Shown: piece by piece, positions 27,177-36,906 of the stretch
Position numbering within the stretch: position 1 is the stretch's first letter
Layout: every line of letters starts with the position of its first letter
From: Rhodocyclales bacterium
Lineage (GTDB): Bacteria > Pseudomonadota > Gammaproteobacteria > Burkholderiales > Rhodocyclaceae
NCBI GenBank assembly: GCA_016183655.1
Contig: JACPEH010000002.1
Coordinates: 1 to 64,000 of the forward strand
Direction: 5' to 3'
DNA: 64,000 bases
Notes under the pieces: generated by a model
Told to the model about the DNA's origin: nothing
Seen by the model: the letters and a program-made list of their open reading frames with translations, nothing else
Database searches by the model: none
Made by a program: the position numbers and the translations under genes

Positions 27177-27612
27177 GGTACTGGAGGTGACGGCGGCCGA
27201 TGGTTCGGTCGCCGCGCCGGACTGGCTGGCGCGTGCCGAAGCGGTGCATCGCCAGTTGCGGCCGACGCTGCCGGCCGATTACGCCGGCCGTCTGCAGCAG
27301 GTGTTCGCCAACGGCGGGCGCATGGCCGTCGTCGTCGAGGGCGAAACGGTCCGCGCCGTGGCCCTGTGGCGGCTGATCGAGAACACCTACGAGGGCCGCC
27401 GCCTCTACGTCGATGATCTGGTCACCGACGAGGCGCAGCGTTCGCAGGGGCACGGCAAGCGCTTGTTCGACTGGCTGCAGGCGCGGGCGCGGCAGCTTGC
27501 CTGCGACGTGCTCGCGCTCGACTCCGGCGTGCAGCGCGCCGGGGCGCACAAATTTTATTTTCGTGAGGGGATGTTCGTTCCCTCGTTTTGCTTCAGGAAG
27601 GTAGTCAAATGA
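27166..27612 (+). CDS. GNAT-family N-acetyltransferase
   Basis: 148 aa. The acetyl-CoA-binding segment is visible as VDDLVTDEAQRSQGHGKRLF (R/Q-x-x-G-x-G/A), followed by ALDSGVQRAGAHKFYFREGM. Substrate unknown. Its start lies inside the end of alaA and its stop overlaps the hom start, so it is translated within the same transcript. Confidence 0.9.
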   Translation: MEPEVLEVTAADGSVAAPDWLARAEAVHRQLRPTLPADYAGRLQQVFANGGRMAVVVEGETVRAVALWRLIENTYEGRRLYVDDLVTDEAQRSQGHGKRLFDWLQARARQLACDVLALDSGVQRAGAHKFYFREGMFVPSFCFRKVVK

Positions 27613-28919
27613 AACCCATCAATGTAGGCCTCATCGGCGCCGGCACCGTCGGCGGTGGCACCTGGACCGTCCTCAAACGCAACGCGGAGGAGATTACCCG
27701 CCGCGCCGGGCGTCCGATCCAGATTACCGTCGTCGCCGACCGCAACGTCGAGCTGGCGAAGCAGCTGACCGGCGGCGCCTGCAAGGTGACCGACGACGCC
27801 TTCGCCGTGGTGAACGACCCGGACGTCGAGATCGTCGTCGAGCTGATCGGCGGCTATGGCGTCGCCAAGGATGTGGTGATGCAGGCGATCGCCAACGGCA
27901 AGCACGTCGTCACCGCCAACAAGGCGCTGCTCGCCGTGCACGGCACCGAGATCTTCACCGCCGCGCAGCAGAAGGGCGTCATGGTCGCCTTCGAGGCCGC
28001 GGTCGCCGGCGGCATCCCGATCATCAAGGCGCTGCGCGAGGGCCTCTCGGCCAACCGCATCGAGTGGGCGGCCGGCATCATCAACGGCACCACCAACTTC
28101 ATCCTCTCCGAGATGCGCGACAAGGGCCTGTCCTTCGACACAGTGTTGAAGGAAGCGCAACGCCTCGGCTACGCCGAAGCCGACCCGACCTTCGACATCG
28201 AAGGGGTCGATGCCGCGCACAAGGCAACGCTGATCGCCGCCATCGCCTTCGGCATCCCGGTGCAGTTCGACAAGGCCTACGTCGAGGGCATCACCCAGCT
28301 CGAAGCCTCCGACATCAAGTACGCCGAACAGCTCGGCTACCGCATCAAGCTGCTCGGCATCGCCAAGCGCCGCACCGCTGGTGTTGAACTGCGCGTGCAC
28401 CCGACGCTGATCCCGGCCAAGCGCCTGCTGGCCAACGTCGAGGGCGCGATGAACGCCGTCGTGGTGAAGGGCGACGCCGTCGGTACCACGCTCTACTACG
28501 GCAAGGGCGCCGGCGCCGAGCCGACCGCTTCCGCCGTGATCGCCGACCTGGTCGATGTCACCCGCCTGGCCACCGCCGATCCCGAACACCGCGTGCCGCA
28601 CCTCGCCTTCCAGCCGGACGCCATGTCGAACCTGCCGATCCTGCCGATGAGCGAGGTCGAGACCGGCTACTACCTGCGCCTCAGGGTCGAGGACAAGCCG
28701 GGCGTGCTCGCCGACGTCACCCGCATCCTCGCCGACCAGCAGATCTCGATCGACGCGCTGCTGCAGCGCGAGCCGGAAGAGGGCGAGGGTGAGACCGACA
28801 TCATCATCCTCACCCACGTCTGCAAGGAAAGCGCCGCCGACGCGGCGATCGCGAAGATCGAGTCGCTGCCGGTGCAGAAGGGCAAGGTCAAGCGCATCCG
28901 TCTCGAAGAGCTGCAGTGA
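27609..28919 (+). CDS. hom: Homoserine dehydrogenase
   Basis: 436 aa. NAD(P)-binding GLIGAGTVGGGTW at the N-terminus; catalytic region TANKALLAVHG, INGTTNFILSEM and YAEADPTFDIEGVDAAHKA; C-terminal ACT domain (RLRVEDKPGVLADVTRILAD) for threonine feedback. It reduces aspartate semialdehyde to homoserine. ATGA-type overlap with the GNAT gene before it and TGATG overlap with the lipoprotein gene after it. Confidence 0.97.
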   Translation: MKPINVGLIGAGTVGGGTWTVLKRNAEEITRRAGRPIQITVVADRNVELAKQLTGGACKVTDDAFAVVNDPDVEIVVELIGGYGVAKDVVMQAIANGKHVVTANKALLAVHGTEIFTAAQQKGVMVAFEAAVAGGIPIIKALREGLSANRIEWAAGIINGTTNFILSEMRDKGLSFDTVLKEAQRLGYAEADPTFDIEGVDAAHKATLIAAIAFGIPVQFDKAYVEGITQLEASDIKYAEQLGYRIKLLGIAKRRTAGVELRVHPTLIPAKRLLANVEGAMNAVVVKGDAVGTTLYYGKGAGAEPTASAVIADLVDVTRLATADPEHRVPHLAFQPDAMSNLPILPMSEVETGYYLRLRVEDKPGVLADVTRILADQQISIDALLQREPEEGEGETDIIILTHVCKESAADAAIAKIESLPVQKGKVKRIRLEELQ

Positions 28920-29467
28920 TGCGCCGCGGCGCCGTACTGACCACCGTCGTTTTCGTTGCGCTCGCCGGCCTCGCGGCCTGCGAGTCGACGCCGGAGCGCG
29001 TGTTCACCTACGGCGCCCATGGCGCGGAAATCCAGGCCGAACGCTTCGTTGCCGACGTCTATGGGCGACCGTCCGACCCGTTGCCCTATGGCGGGGCGGA
29101 CATCGATTATGCCGTCGCCGGCATCAAGGCGCGCTGGCCATCGCTCAAGCCGCTGCTCGACGACGGCACGCTCGGCCTGACCGAGGATGGCGAGATCGCC
29201 ATCCGTGATGGCGGCCGCCGGGATGCTCGGGAAATGCGTCGCTTGCGGGCCCTGGTCAGGGCCGAGAATCGCGACCGCTTCTTCCTCTACCGGGGCGTGA
29301 CCGCCGGCATCGGGCACGGCGGCAATACCTTACCGCTGATGCTCGACTACACCGAGGAGGTGTTCGCCCGGGAATGGTCCCGGCAGGCACCGTCGACCTG
29401 GTGGGTACAGGACGCCCATGGCCGCTGGCAGCAGCGGCCGGCGGCGGATTCCACGACAAAGCCCTGA
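28919..29467 (+). CDS. Small lipoprotein, DUF1318/YdbL-like
   Basis: 182 aa. A signal peptide ends in a lipobox (LAGLAAC, cysteine ~20). The middle SLKPLLDDGTLGLTEDGEIAIRDGG followed by ALVRAENRDRFFLYRGV resembles the YdbL/DUF1318 pattern of small periplasmic proteins, a loose match. The start overlaps the hom stop (TGATG). Confidence 0.75.
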   Translation: MRRGAVLTTVVFVALAGLAACESTPERVFTYGAHGAEIQAERFVADVYGRPSDPLPYGGADIDYAVAGIKARWPSLKPLLDDGTLGLTEDGEIAIRDGGRRDAREMRRLRALVRAENRDRFFLYRGVTAGIGHGGNTLPLMLDYTEEVFAREWSRQAPSTWWVQDAHGRWQQRPAADSTTKP

Positions 29468-29562
29468 AAGGCCGTGGGGTCTTTGCGATTTGCATCAAGG
29501 AATGAGTGAACCGCCTTCGGCAGAATGAGGCCACATCCCCAACCGGTCTCGAAGGAGTCATC

Positions 29563-29829
29563 ATGCAACCGATCCACGTCTGCAACCACACCACCCCTGA
29601 AGCCATCTACCCGTTCGACGCGCGCGGCATCGCCAAGCGTTTCCGTCACGCCGCCATCTTCGGCGCGCTCGACGCGCTGCATCCGGGCGAAACGATGCGC
29701 TTCTGCAACGACCACGACCCGCTGCCGCTGCTCGCCCAGATCCAGCAGCGCTACGCCGACGCCGTGAGCATCGAGTACCTGCAGCGCGAGCCGGGCGCGA
29801 TCGTCATCGACTTCGCCAAGGTCGGGTGA
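29563..29829 (+). CDS. DUF2249 domain protein
   Basis: 88 aa after a good ribosome site (GAAGGAGTCATC). The DUF2249 pattern is visible: FDARGIAKRFRHAAIFGALD, GETMRFCNDHDPLPLLAQI, and EYLQREPGAIVIDFAKV. DUF2249 proteins often travel with denitrification or NO-response genes. GTGA overlap with the following membrane gene suggests the two work together. Confidence 0.88.
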   Translation: MQPIHVCNHTTPEAIYPFDARGIAKRFRHAAIFGALDALHPGETMRFCNDHDPLPLLAQIQQRYADAVSIEYLQREPGAIVIDFAKVG

Positions 29830-30947
29830 TCCTCCTCGCCGTCTCTGCTGCGCTTACCCTGCCACTGGCGCTCCTTGCGGGCGCCAGTGGCGTTTTGACG
29901 CCGGCCGCGGCGGCGCATGTCGCCTTCGCCATCGGCATCGTGCCGCTGGTCTTCGGCGCCATGTTGCACTTCGTGCCGGTGCTCACGCGCAGCGGCAGCC
30001 CGCAACGCTGGGTCGGGCGGCTGCCGTTCTTCGCGCAAGCCGCCGGCCTCGTCGTCGTCCTTGCCCTGCAGGGGCTCGTCCCGCGCGGCTGGCTGCATGC
30101 GGCGGCGACCATCGACGCGGCCGTCGCCGTCGTCCTCTTCGTCTGGATGCGGCGCCGCTCCCGGCGCGCGCTCGGCTCGCCGCATCCCGGCTGGCGCTGG
30201 TACGCCGCCGCGCTGCTGGTGCTCGTCGCCGCCCTCGCCGTCGTGCCGCCGCTGGCTGCCGGCGTCGCGCCGGTCGCGCTGCGTCTCTTCCATCTGCACG
30301 CCAATACGCTCGGCTTCATCGCGCTGGCGGCACTCGGCACGCTGCCGGTGCTGCTGCCGACCGCGCTCGGCCAGCCCGATCCGCAGGCGGCGCCGTGGTT
30401 GCGCCGGCGGCTGCCGGTGGCCGTTGCCGGCGTCGCCGCACTGGCCCTCGGCGCCGCGACCGCCTGGCCGCTGGCGCTGCTCGGCGCCGCCTTCCTCGCC
30501 GTCGTCGCCGGCGGCCTGCTCGCCCACTGGGTTCGCCATTTCGGCTGGCGCGTGCTCGCCGCCGACGGCGCCGCGGCGCCGCTGACCGCCGCGCTCGCCG
30601 CCTTCGTCGCGCTGCAGCTTGCCGGCGCCGGGCATGGATTGCAGGCCGGCGAAGGCAACCGGCTGATCGCCGCCTTCGCCGCCGGCTTCCTGGTGCCGCT
30701 GGTCACCGGCGCGCTCTCGCAGCTCTTGCCGGTGTGGCGCTGGCCCGGCCCGAAGACCCCGGCGCGCGACGAGATGCGTCGCCGCCTGGTGCGCTGCGGC
30801 CGCCTGCGCGCCCTGCTGCTGCCCGCAGCCGGGCTGGCCTTTGCCGCCGGCCTGGCCCCGGCCGGGGCGGTACTGGCCGGCGCCGGGCTGCTGCTGTTCT
30901 TCGCCGATCTTGCATCGGCGCTGCGCGTCGCCCCCCAGCCGCGGTAA
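29826..30947 (+). CDS. Polytopic membrane protein (about ten helices)
   Basis: 373 aa from GTG 29826, extremely hydrophobic. HVAFAIGIVPLVFGAMLHFVP and LFHLHANTLGFIALAALGTL place histidines inside helices, reminiscent of NnrS or heme-copper oxidase-like membrane proteins, but I cannot assign it firmly. Coupling to the DUF2249 gene supports a heme, copper or NO-related role by inference. It ends 35 bases before thrC. Confidence 0.75.
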   Translation: MILLAVSAALTLPLALLAGASGVLTPAAAAHVAFAIGIVPLVFGAMLHFVPVLTRSGSPQRWVGRLPFFAQAAGLVVVLALQGLVPRGWLHAAATIDAAVAVVLFVWMRRRSRRALGSPHPGWRWYAAALLVLVAALAVVPPLAAGVAPVALRLFHLHANTLGFIALAALGTLPVLLPTALGQPDPQAAPWLRRRLPVAVAGVAALALGAATAWPLALLGAAFLAVVAGGLLAHWVRHFGWRVLAADGAAAPLTAALAAFVALQLAGAGHGLQAGEGNRLIAAFAAGFLVPLVTGALSQLLPVWRWPGPKTPARDEMRRRLVRCGRLRALLLPAAGLAFAAGLAPAGAVLAGAGLLLFFADLASALRVAPQPR

Positions 30948-30982
30948 AATCCCCGCTTTTCCGCTTTCCGGACCCGCTTCCC

Positions 30983-32419
30983 ATGCGCTACCTCTCGACC
31001 CGCGGCAACGCGCCGGCCCAATCCTTCTGCGACATCCTGCTCGGCGGCCTGGCGCCGGACGGTGGCCTCTACCTGCCCGAATCCTACCCGCAGGTGACGC
31101 GCGCCGAGCTCGACGCGTGGCGCCAGCTGTCGTACGCCGAGCTGGCCTTCGCCATCCTGTCGAAGTTCGTCGACGACATTCCCGCCGCCGACCTCAAGGC
31201 GATCTGCGACAAGACCTATACCGCCGAGGTGTACCGCAACTGCCGCCCGGGCCAGAACGCCGCCGAGATCACCCCGGTGCACTGGCTGGAAGAAGGAAAG
31301 CTCGCCCTGCTCGAACTGTCGAACGGCCCGACGCTGGCCTTCAAGGACATGGCCATGCAGCTGCTCGGCAACCTGTTCGAGTACGTGCTCGACAAGCGCG
31401 GCGAGGAGATCAACATCCTCGGCGCCACCTCCGGCGACACCGGCTCGGCCGCCGAGTACGCGATGCGCGGCAAGCACGGCGTGCGCGTCTTCATGCTCTC
31501 GCCGGACGGCCGCATGTCGGCCTTCCAGCGCGCGCAGATGTATTCGCTGCAGGACGGGAACATCTACAACATCGCCGTGCGCGGCATGTTCGACGACGCC
31601 CAGGACATCGTCAAGGCGGTCTCCAACGACCACGCCTTCAAGGCGAAATACAAGATCGGCGCGGTCAATTCGATCAACTGGGGCCGCGTCGCGGCGCAGA
31701 TCGTCTATTACTTCAAGGGCTACTTCGCGGCGACGAAATCCAATGACGAGCAGGTCGCCTTCTGCGTGCCCTCCGGCAACTTCGGCAACATCTGCGCCGG
31801 CCACATCGCGCGCATGATGGGCCTGCCGGTGGCCCAGCTGATCCTGGCGACGAACGAGAACGACGTGCTCGACGAGTTCTTCCGCACCGGCGTCTATCGT
31901 CCGCGCGGCACCGCCGAGACGCACACCACGTCGTCGCCGTCGATGGACATCTCGAAGGCCTCGAATTTCGAGCGCTTCGTCTTCGACCTGGTCGGCCGCG
32001 ACGGCGCCACGGTGCGCGAGCTGTGGGCCAAGGTCGATGCCGGCGCCAGCTTCGACATCTCCAGTACGCCGTTCTTCGCCAAGCTGCCCGAATTCGGCTT
32101 CGTCTCCGGTCGCAACAACCACGCCGGCCGCCTGGCGACGATCCGCTTCGCCTGGGAGAAGTACCACACGATGATCGATACGCACACCGCCGACGGCCTC
32201 AAGGTGGCGCTGGAGCAGGCGCCCGCGGGCGTGCCGACGCTGGTGCTGGAGACCGCGCTGCCGGCGAAGTTCGAAGAAACCATCCGCGAGGCGCTGAACC
32301 GCGCGCCGGAGCGCCCGGCCGGGCTGGAAGGAATCGAGAGCCTGCCGCAGCGCGTCGAGGTGATGGATCCGGACGTCGACGCCGTGAAGGCCTTCATCGT
32401 CGCCCACGTCGGCCATTGA
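30983..32419 (+). CDS. thrC: Threonine synthase
   Basis: 478 aa from ATG 30983 (MRYLSTRGNAPAQSF). It converts O-phosphohomoserine to threonine with PLP. PLP lysine in NGPTLAFKDMAMQLLG; LGATSGDTGSAAEYA and PSGNFGNICAGHIARMMGLP are typical. The long type found in proteobacteria. A frame extends further upstream through the previous gene, but homology begins at MRYLSTRG. Confidence 0.97.
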   Translation: MRYLSTRGNAPAQSFCDILLGGLAPDGGLYLPESYPQVTRAELDAWRQLSYAELAFAILSKFVDDIPAADLKAICDKTYTAEVYRNCRPGQNAAEITPVHWLEEGKLALLELSNGPTLAFKDMAMQLLGNLFEYVLDKRGEEINILGATSGDTGSAAEYAMRGKHGVRVFMLSPDGRMSAFQRAQMYSLQDGNIYNIAVRGMFDDAQDIVKAVSNDHAFKAKYKIGAVNSINWGRVAAQIVYYFKGYFAATKSNDEQVAFCVPSGNFGNICAGHIARMMGLPVAQLILATNENDVLDEFFRTGVYRPRGTAETHTTSSPSMDISKASNFERFVFDLVGRDGATVRELWAKVDAGASFDISSTPFFAKLPEFGFVSGRNNHAGRLATIRFAWEKYHTMIDTHTADGLKVALEQAPAGVPTLVLETALPAKFEETIREALNRAPERPAGLEGIESLPQRVEVMDPDVDAVKAFIVAHVGH

Positions 32420-32431
32420 TGCCGGTTCCCG

Positions 32432-32471
32432 CCAAACGGAAAGGGGCGCCGCGGCGCCCCTTTCCGTTTGG
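32432..32471. terminator. Perfect 19-bp hairpin after thrC
   Basis: CCAAACGGAAAGGGGCGCC pairs perfectly with the bases 32453-32471 around GC. It lacks a long T-run but separates convergent genes and should end thrC transcription. Confidence 0.75.
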
Positions 32472-32482
32472 CGGAAGCAGCA

Positions 32483-32620
32483 CTAGAGGTAGATGACAGC
32501 CGGGAACACCGCCGTGGCGAGCGCCAGCACCAGCCATTCGAGATTGTTTCGGGCCAGGAAGCCGGTGAAATGCAGGACCAGGATGGCGATGGCGACGACG
32601 TAGAAGAGCGCGAACAGCAT
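32483..32620 (-). CDS. 45-aa two-helix membrane protein
   Basis: MLFALFYVVAIAILVLHFTG, a short polar turn (ARNN), then a second helix LVLALATAVFPAVIYL. Convergent with thrC and separated from it by the hairpin. Only a weak purine stretch precedes the ATG. Hypothetical but the composition is clearly membrane-like. Confidence 0.55.
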   Translation of the reverse strand: MLFALFYVVAIAILVLHFTGFLARNNLEWLVLALATAVFPAVIYL

Positions 32621-32786
32621 GGTTTTCTTTTCGCCGGATGTTGCGGTTTGTTTTCAAAGGATTATAACGACATCATGCCCGCTGCAAAGGCGGGAGAGCG
32701 CCGGGACCGGAACTTCGGATTGTCCGGTGTTGTCGGATACCTGAGTTCGTGCCTTGCGGGGGCGGGAAGCAGAGGGAGGGGGCGGA

Positions 32787-33782
32787 ATGGGTGCGCAGTC
32801 GCAACAGGTGGTCATGCGTCTCCTGGCTGACGCGGCCTTGCGTCCGGCGGCGCTGCAATTGATTCCGCTCGCTGCCGCCGATGGGCGGCTCGCCGACCTG
32901 TTCGCACAACCCGCCATGGCGGAACTCGCCGCCTGTTTCCCCTGTGTCATCGCCGCCGACGACGGTGCGCGTCTTCCGCCCGCCACGGCTGACGCCGCGC
33001 AGGCGGTCGGTTGCCGAATCCTGGCTGCCGGCGCCATCCTTGCTGTCAAGGCGCCGCTGGTGGCTCCGTTGCCCGCCGGGGTCAGTTATCTGGCGGGCGA
33101 TGCCTTCCTGCAGTTATCGGCCCGCTCGGCCGCCAGCAAAACCGGCTCGCGCACGCTGGCGCTGCGCCTGGCGCAACTGGTTGCTGCCGACGCCGAGACG
33201 CGCGAGATCGAAGAAGTGTTCCGCCTGGAACCGACCCTCTCCTACCACCTGCTGCGGCTGGTCAACTCGCCCGGCGTCGGCGTTGGTCGGCAGATCACCA
33301 GCTTTGCCCAGGCCATCCTCATTCTCGGGCGGAACCAGCTGCGGCGCTGGCTGAACCTGCTGCTGTTCGCCGCGCGCAAGGATGACCCGCGTGCCCCGAT
33401 GCTGATGGCACGGGCGACAGTGCGGGCGCGCAGCCTGGAATTGCTGGCCAGGGAGGCCGGCTACGACCGGGAGGGGCAGGAGAAGGCATTCATGGCGGGA
33501 ATGTTTTCGCTGCTCGGGATGATGTTCGGCATGCCGCTGGCCGAGGTGCTGCAGCCGCTCCGGCTGGACCCGGCGCTGCTTGCCGCACTGCTGCGGCGGG
33601 AAGGCGAACTGGGCGATCTGATGGCGGCAGTCGAGGCGTGCGAGCAGGGCGACGTCGCGCAGCTCCAGACGCGTCTGGCGACGCTCGTTCCCGCTCCGAT
33701 CGACCTCGACCTGCTGCGCCTCGGCGCCTTCCGCTGGATGCTCGACCTGGTACGGGAAAATCAGGAGCCCGCCCATGGCTGA
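32787..33782 (+). CDS. HDOD-domain protein
   Basis: 331 aa. The HDOD core is seen from residue ~125: EEVFRLEPTLSYHLLRLVNS, ITSFAQAILILGRNQLRRWL and EKAFMAGMFSLLGMMFGMPL. HDOD proteins are signalling scaffolds related to HD domains without catalysis. ATG follows AGGGAGGGGGCGGA. It overlaps the PAS-GGDEF-EAL gene by 8 bases, so the two are probably one signalling unit. Confidence 0.88.
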   Translation: MGAQSQQVVMRLLADAALRPAALQLIPLAAADGRLADLFAQPAMAELAACFPCVIAADDGARLPPATADAAQAVGCRILAAGAILAVKAPLVAPLPAGVSYLAGDAFLQLSARSAASKTGSRTLALRLAQLVAADAETREIEEVFRLEPTLSYHLLRLVNSPGVGVGRQITSFAQAILILGRNQLRRWLNLLLFAARKDDPRAPMLMARATVRARSLELLAREAGYDREGQEKAFMAGMFSLLGMMFGMPLAEVLQPLRLDPALLAALLRREGELGDLMAAVEACEQGDVAQLQTRLATLVPAPIDLDLLRLGAFRWMLDLVRENQEPAHG

Positions 33783-35979
33783 CGCGCTGCTGAAACGCTG
33801 CCTGGACCTCTGCCGCGAGCTGCGGGCGGCGGGCGGCGCGACCGGGGGGGCGGCGCTGGAGGAGCTCGAGTCGACCCTCGCCACGCTGTTGGCACGCGCC
33901 ACGGCGGCCTTGCCGCTGCAGACGAGAATCATCGAGCAGTTGCGCGAGCCGATCATCACCATGGATCTGGCCGGCTACGTCACCGGCTGGAATCCGGCGG
34001 CCGAGGAGCTGCTCGGCTACTCGGCGGCGGAGGCGATCGGCCAGCACATCCTGTTCCTCTACGCCGAAGAGCCGGATGAGAACGGCGGCCCCCCGGACGA
34101 GATGCCGGAATTGTTCCTCGACAACGGCAGCTCGTTCTTCGAAGTGCGCCGGCGCAAGAAATCCGGCGAGGTGTTCTGGGCCGGCATGTCGCTGTCGACC
34201 ATCATCGGCGACGACGGCGAGCCGCTCGGCCTCGTGTCGCACCTCACCGAAATCACCCACCGGCGGGCGACCGAGGAACAGCTGCGGCTGCAGGCGCGGG
34301 TGATCGACAAGAGCGAGCAGGGCATTTTGATCACCGATGCCGACGAGAAGATCGTCTTCGTCAACGCCGCGTTCACGCAGATCACCGGCTATACCGCGGA
34401 GGAAGCGCTCGGCAAGACGCCGGACCTGCTGCGCTCCGGTGTCCATTCGTCGGATTTCCGCGCCGAAGTGCGCGCCGCGATGACCGGCGCCGGGCCGTGG
34501 CAGGGCGAGATCGTCGGCAAGCGCAAGAACGGCGAGCTGTTCCCGCAGTCGGTGTCGATCAGCGTCGTGCGCAACGAGGCCGGCGAGGTGACGCATGCCT
34601 TCTCCGTCTTTTCCGACATCAGCGTCCTGCGCGCCACCGAGGAGCGCATGCGCCAGCTCGCCAACTACGACACGCTGACCGGGCTGCCCAACCGCACCCA
34701 GCTCAACCAGCTGGTCGGCCAAGCGCTGGCCTCGGCCCGCCGCAACGAAACGCATGGCGCGCTGCTGGTGATCGACCTGTTCCGCTTCACCTCGATCAAC
34801 GACGCGCTCGGCAGCGAGGTCGGCGACGCCCTGCTGCGCGAGGTCGGCGGCCGCCTGCGCTGCGCGTTGCGCAACGAGGACGTGCTGGCCCGCGTCGGCG
34901 GCGACGAATTCGTCGTCGCGCTGCTCGACATCCGCAAGCGCGAGCACAGCGCCTTCGTCGCGCAGAAACTGCTGCGCGTGCTCGGTGAACCCTTCCTCAT
35001 CGCCGGCCACAAGCTCTACGTCGGCGCCGCCATCGGCATTTCGGTGTATCCGGGCGACGGCCTGGAAACGGCCGACCTGCTGCGCTTCGCCGACGTCGCG
35101 ATGAAGCGCGTGCAGAAAAGCGGCGACACCGGCTACCTGTTCTACAGCCCGGAAATGGACCGGCGGGCGCGCGAGAACCTGCGCCTCGAAGGCGAGCTGC
35201 GCACGGCGCTGGTCAACGGCGACCTGCAACTGCACTACCAGCCGAAGGTCAGCCTGCGCAGCGGCCGCATCGTCGGCTCGGAGGCGCTGCTGCGCTGGCG
35301 GCACCCGATGGAGGGGATGATCGGCCCGGCGGTGTTCGTGCCGATCGCCGAGGAAACCGGACTGATCTTCGACATCGGCGAATGGGTCCTCGACGAAGCC
35401 TGCCGGCAGCTGCGCGCCTGGCTCGACGCCGGGATCGCCGCGCGCCCGGTCGCCGTCAACATCTCCGCCCGGCAGTTCGACGCCCATCTGCCGGCACGGA
35501 TCCAGGCTGCGCTCGATCGCCACCGCATCGAAGCCCGTCTGCTCCGGCTGGAAATCACCGAATCGCTGCTGGTCCGCGTTCCCGAACTGGTCATCCCGAT
35601 CATGAACGAGCTGGTGGCGATGGGGTTGGCGCTGGCGCTCGACGACTTCGGCACCGGCTACTCCAGCCTGGCCTACCTGAAGAAATTCCCGATCAGCACG
35701 CTCAAGATCGATCGCGCCTTCGTCATCGGCATTCCCGGCGACGACAACGACTGCGCGATCGCCCGCGCGATCGTCACGATGAGCCAGCAGCTGCGCCAGG
35801 AAACGGTCGCCGAAGGGGTCGAGACGGAAGCGCAGATGCGCTTCCTGCAGGCGCTCGGCTGCGACCAGCTGCAGGGCTACCTGTTCAGCCCGCCGGTCGC
35901 CGCCGACGTCTTCGCGGCGATGCTGCGCACCGACCGGCGCCTCGACTGCGCGCTGCCGGAAAAGCTCGCCGGCGACTGA
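33775..35979 (+). CDS. PAS-PAS-GGDEF-EAL c-di-GMP enzyme
   Basis: 734 aa, no membrane segment. PAS 1 (REPIITMDLAGYVTGWNPAA, ~50-160), PAS 2 (EQGILITDADEKIVFVNAAF, ~175-290), GGDEF (NYDTLTGLPNR ... RVGGDEFVV, ~300-450) and EAL (GSEALLRWRHP, EITESLL, LALDDFGTGYSSL, VAEGVETEAQM, ~470-720). Both GGDEF and EAL signature residues are intact, so it could make or degrade c-di-GMP according to the PAS signal. Paired with the HDOD protein. Confidence 0.95.
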   Translation: MADALLKRCLDLCRELRAAGGATGGAALEELESTLATLLARATAALPLQTRIIEQLREPIITMDLAGYVTGWNPAAEELLGYSAAEAIGQHILFLYAEEPDENGGPPDEMPELFLDNGSSFFEVRRRKKSGEVFWAGMSLSTIIGDDGEPLGLVSHLTEITHRRATEEQLRLQARVIDKSEQGILITDADEKIVFVNAAFTQITGYTAEEALGKTPDLLRSGVHSSDFRAEVRAAMTGAGPWQGEIVGKRKNGELFPQSVSISVVRNEAGEVTHAFSVFSDISVLRATEERMRQLANYDTLTGLPNRTQLNQLVGQALASARRNETHGALLVIDLFRFTSINDALGSEVGDALLREVGGRLRCALRNEDVLARVGGDEFVVALLDIRKREHSAFVAQKLLRVLGEPFLIAGHKLYVGAAIGISVYPGDGLETADLLRFADVAMKRVQKSGDTGYLFYSPEMDRRARENLRLEGELRTALVNGDLQLHYQPKVSLRSGRIVGSEALLRWRHPMEGMIGPAVFVPIAEETGLIFDIGEWVLDEACRQLRAWLDAGIAARPVAVNISARQFDAHLPARIQAALDRHRIEARLLRLEITESLLVRVPELVIPIMNELVAMGLALALDDFGTGYSSLAYLKKFPISTLKIDRAFVIGIPGDDNDCAIARAIVTMSQQLRQETVAEGVETEAQMRFLQALGCDQLQGYLFSPPVAADVFAAMLRTDRRLDCALPEKLAGD

Positions 35980-36048
35980 TAGGCGGCGTTCGCCCGGAGG
36001 TGGCGGATCATTCCTGTGGCCGCCGGCAGCCGGACAGCCGCCGGCGCG

Positions 36049-36906
36049 TCAGACCTTGAAGCGCATCGACAGATCGAGGGCGCGCACGTCCTTGGTCAAG
36101 CCGCCGATCGAGATGCGATCGACGCCGGTTTCGGCGATCGCGCGCAGCGTCTCCAGATTGACGCCGCCGGATGCCTCCAGCACTGCCCGCCCTGCGGCCA
36201 GTTGCGCCGCCTCGCGCATGTCGGCGAGGCTCATGTTGTCGAGCAGCACCATCTTCGCGCCGGCGTCGAGCGCCTGCCGCAACTCGTCTAGGTTCTCCAC
36301 CTCGATCTGCACGAACTTGCAGGCGCCGCCACTGGCTTCCGCGACCGCCTGTGCCGCGGCCAGCACCGGCACGATGCCGCCGGCGGCAAGGATGTGGTTC
36401 TCCTTGATCAGGATCGCGTCGAACAGGCCGATGCGGTGGTTGTCGCCGCCGCCGCACTTGACCGCGTACTTCTGCGCCAGGCGCAGGCCGGGAATCGTCT
36501 TGCGCGTGTCGACCACCTTCGCCCGGGTGCCGGCAACGACGTCGGCGTACTGGCGCGCCTTGGTGGCGACGCCCGACAGCAGCTGCAGGAAGTTCAGCCC
36601 GCTGCGTTCGGCCGAGAGCAACGCACGTGCCTCGCCCTCGATCTCGCACAGCAGCTGGTCGGGAGCGATGCGGTCACCGTCCCGGGCGTGCCAGCGGATG
36701 GCGACGGTCGGGTCGAGCCGGGTGAACACGCGGTCGAACCAGGCGGTGCCGCAAAGCACCGCGTCCTCGCGTGAAATGACGGCGGCGCTGCCGCGCTTGC
36801 CGGCGGCGATCAGGCCGGCGGTCAGGTCGCCGCTGCCGATGTCTTCGGCGAGCGCGGCGCTGACGTTGTGTTCGATTTCGCTGTCGAGCGAGAGTGAAAA
36901 ATGCAT
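36049..36906 (-). CDS. nadC: Nicotinate-nucleotide pyrophosphorylase (quinolinate PRTase)
   Basis: 285 aa. It converts quinolinate and PRPP to nicotinate mononucleotide in de novo NAD synthesis. Motifs: [69 protein letters not shown] and the C-terminal [18 protein letters not shown]. Normal length. pncA and pncB for the salvage branch lie 1.3 kb away on the other strand. Confidence 0.97.
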   Translation of the reverse strand: MHFSLSLDSEIEHNVSAALAEDIGSGDLTAGLIAAGKRGSAAVISREDAVLCGTAWFDRVFTRLDPTVAIRWHARDGDRIAPDQLLCEIEGEARALLSAERSGLNFLQLLSGVATKARQYADVVAGTRAKVVDTRKTIPGLRLAQKYAVKCGGGDNHRIGLFDAILIKENHILAAGGIVPVLAAAQAVAEASGGACKFVQIEVENLDELRQALDAGAKMVLLDNMSLADMREAAQLAAGRAVLEASGGVNLETLRAIAETGVDRISIGGLTKDVRALDLSMRFKV

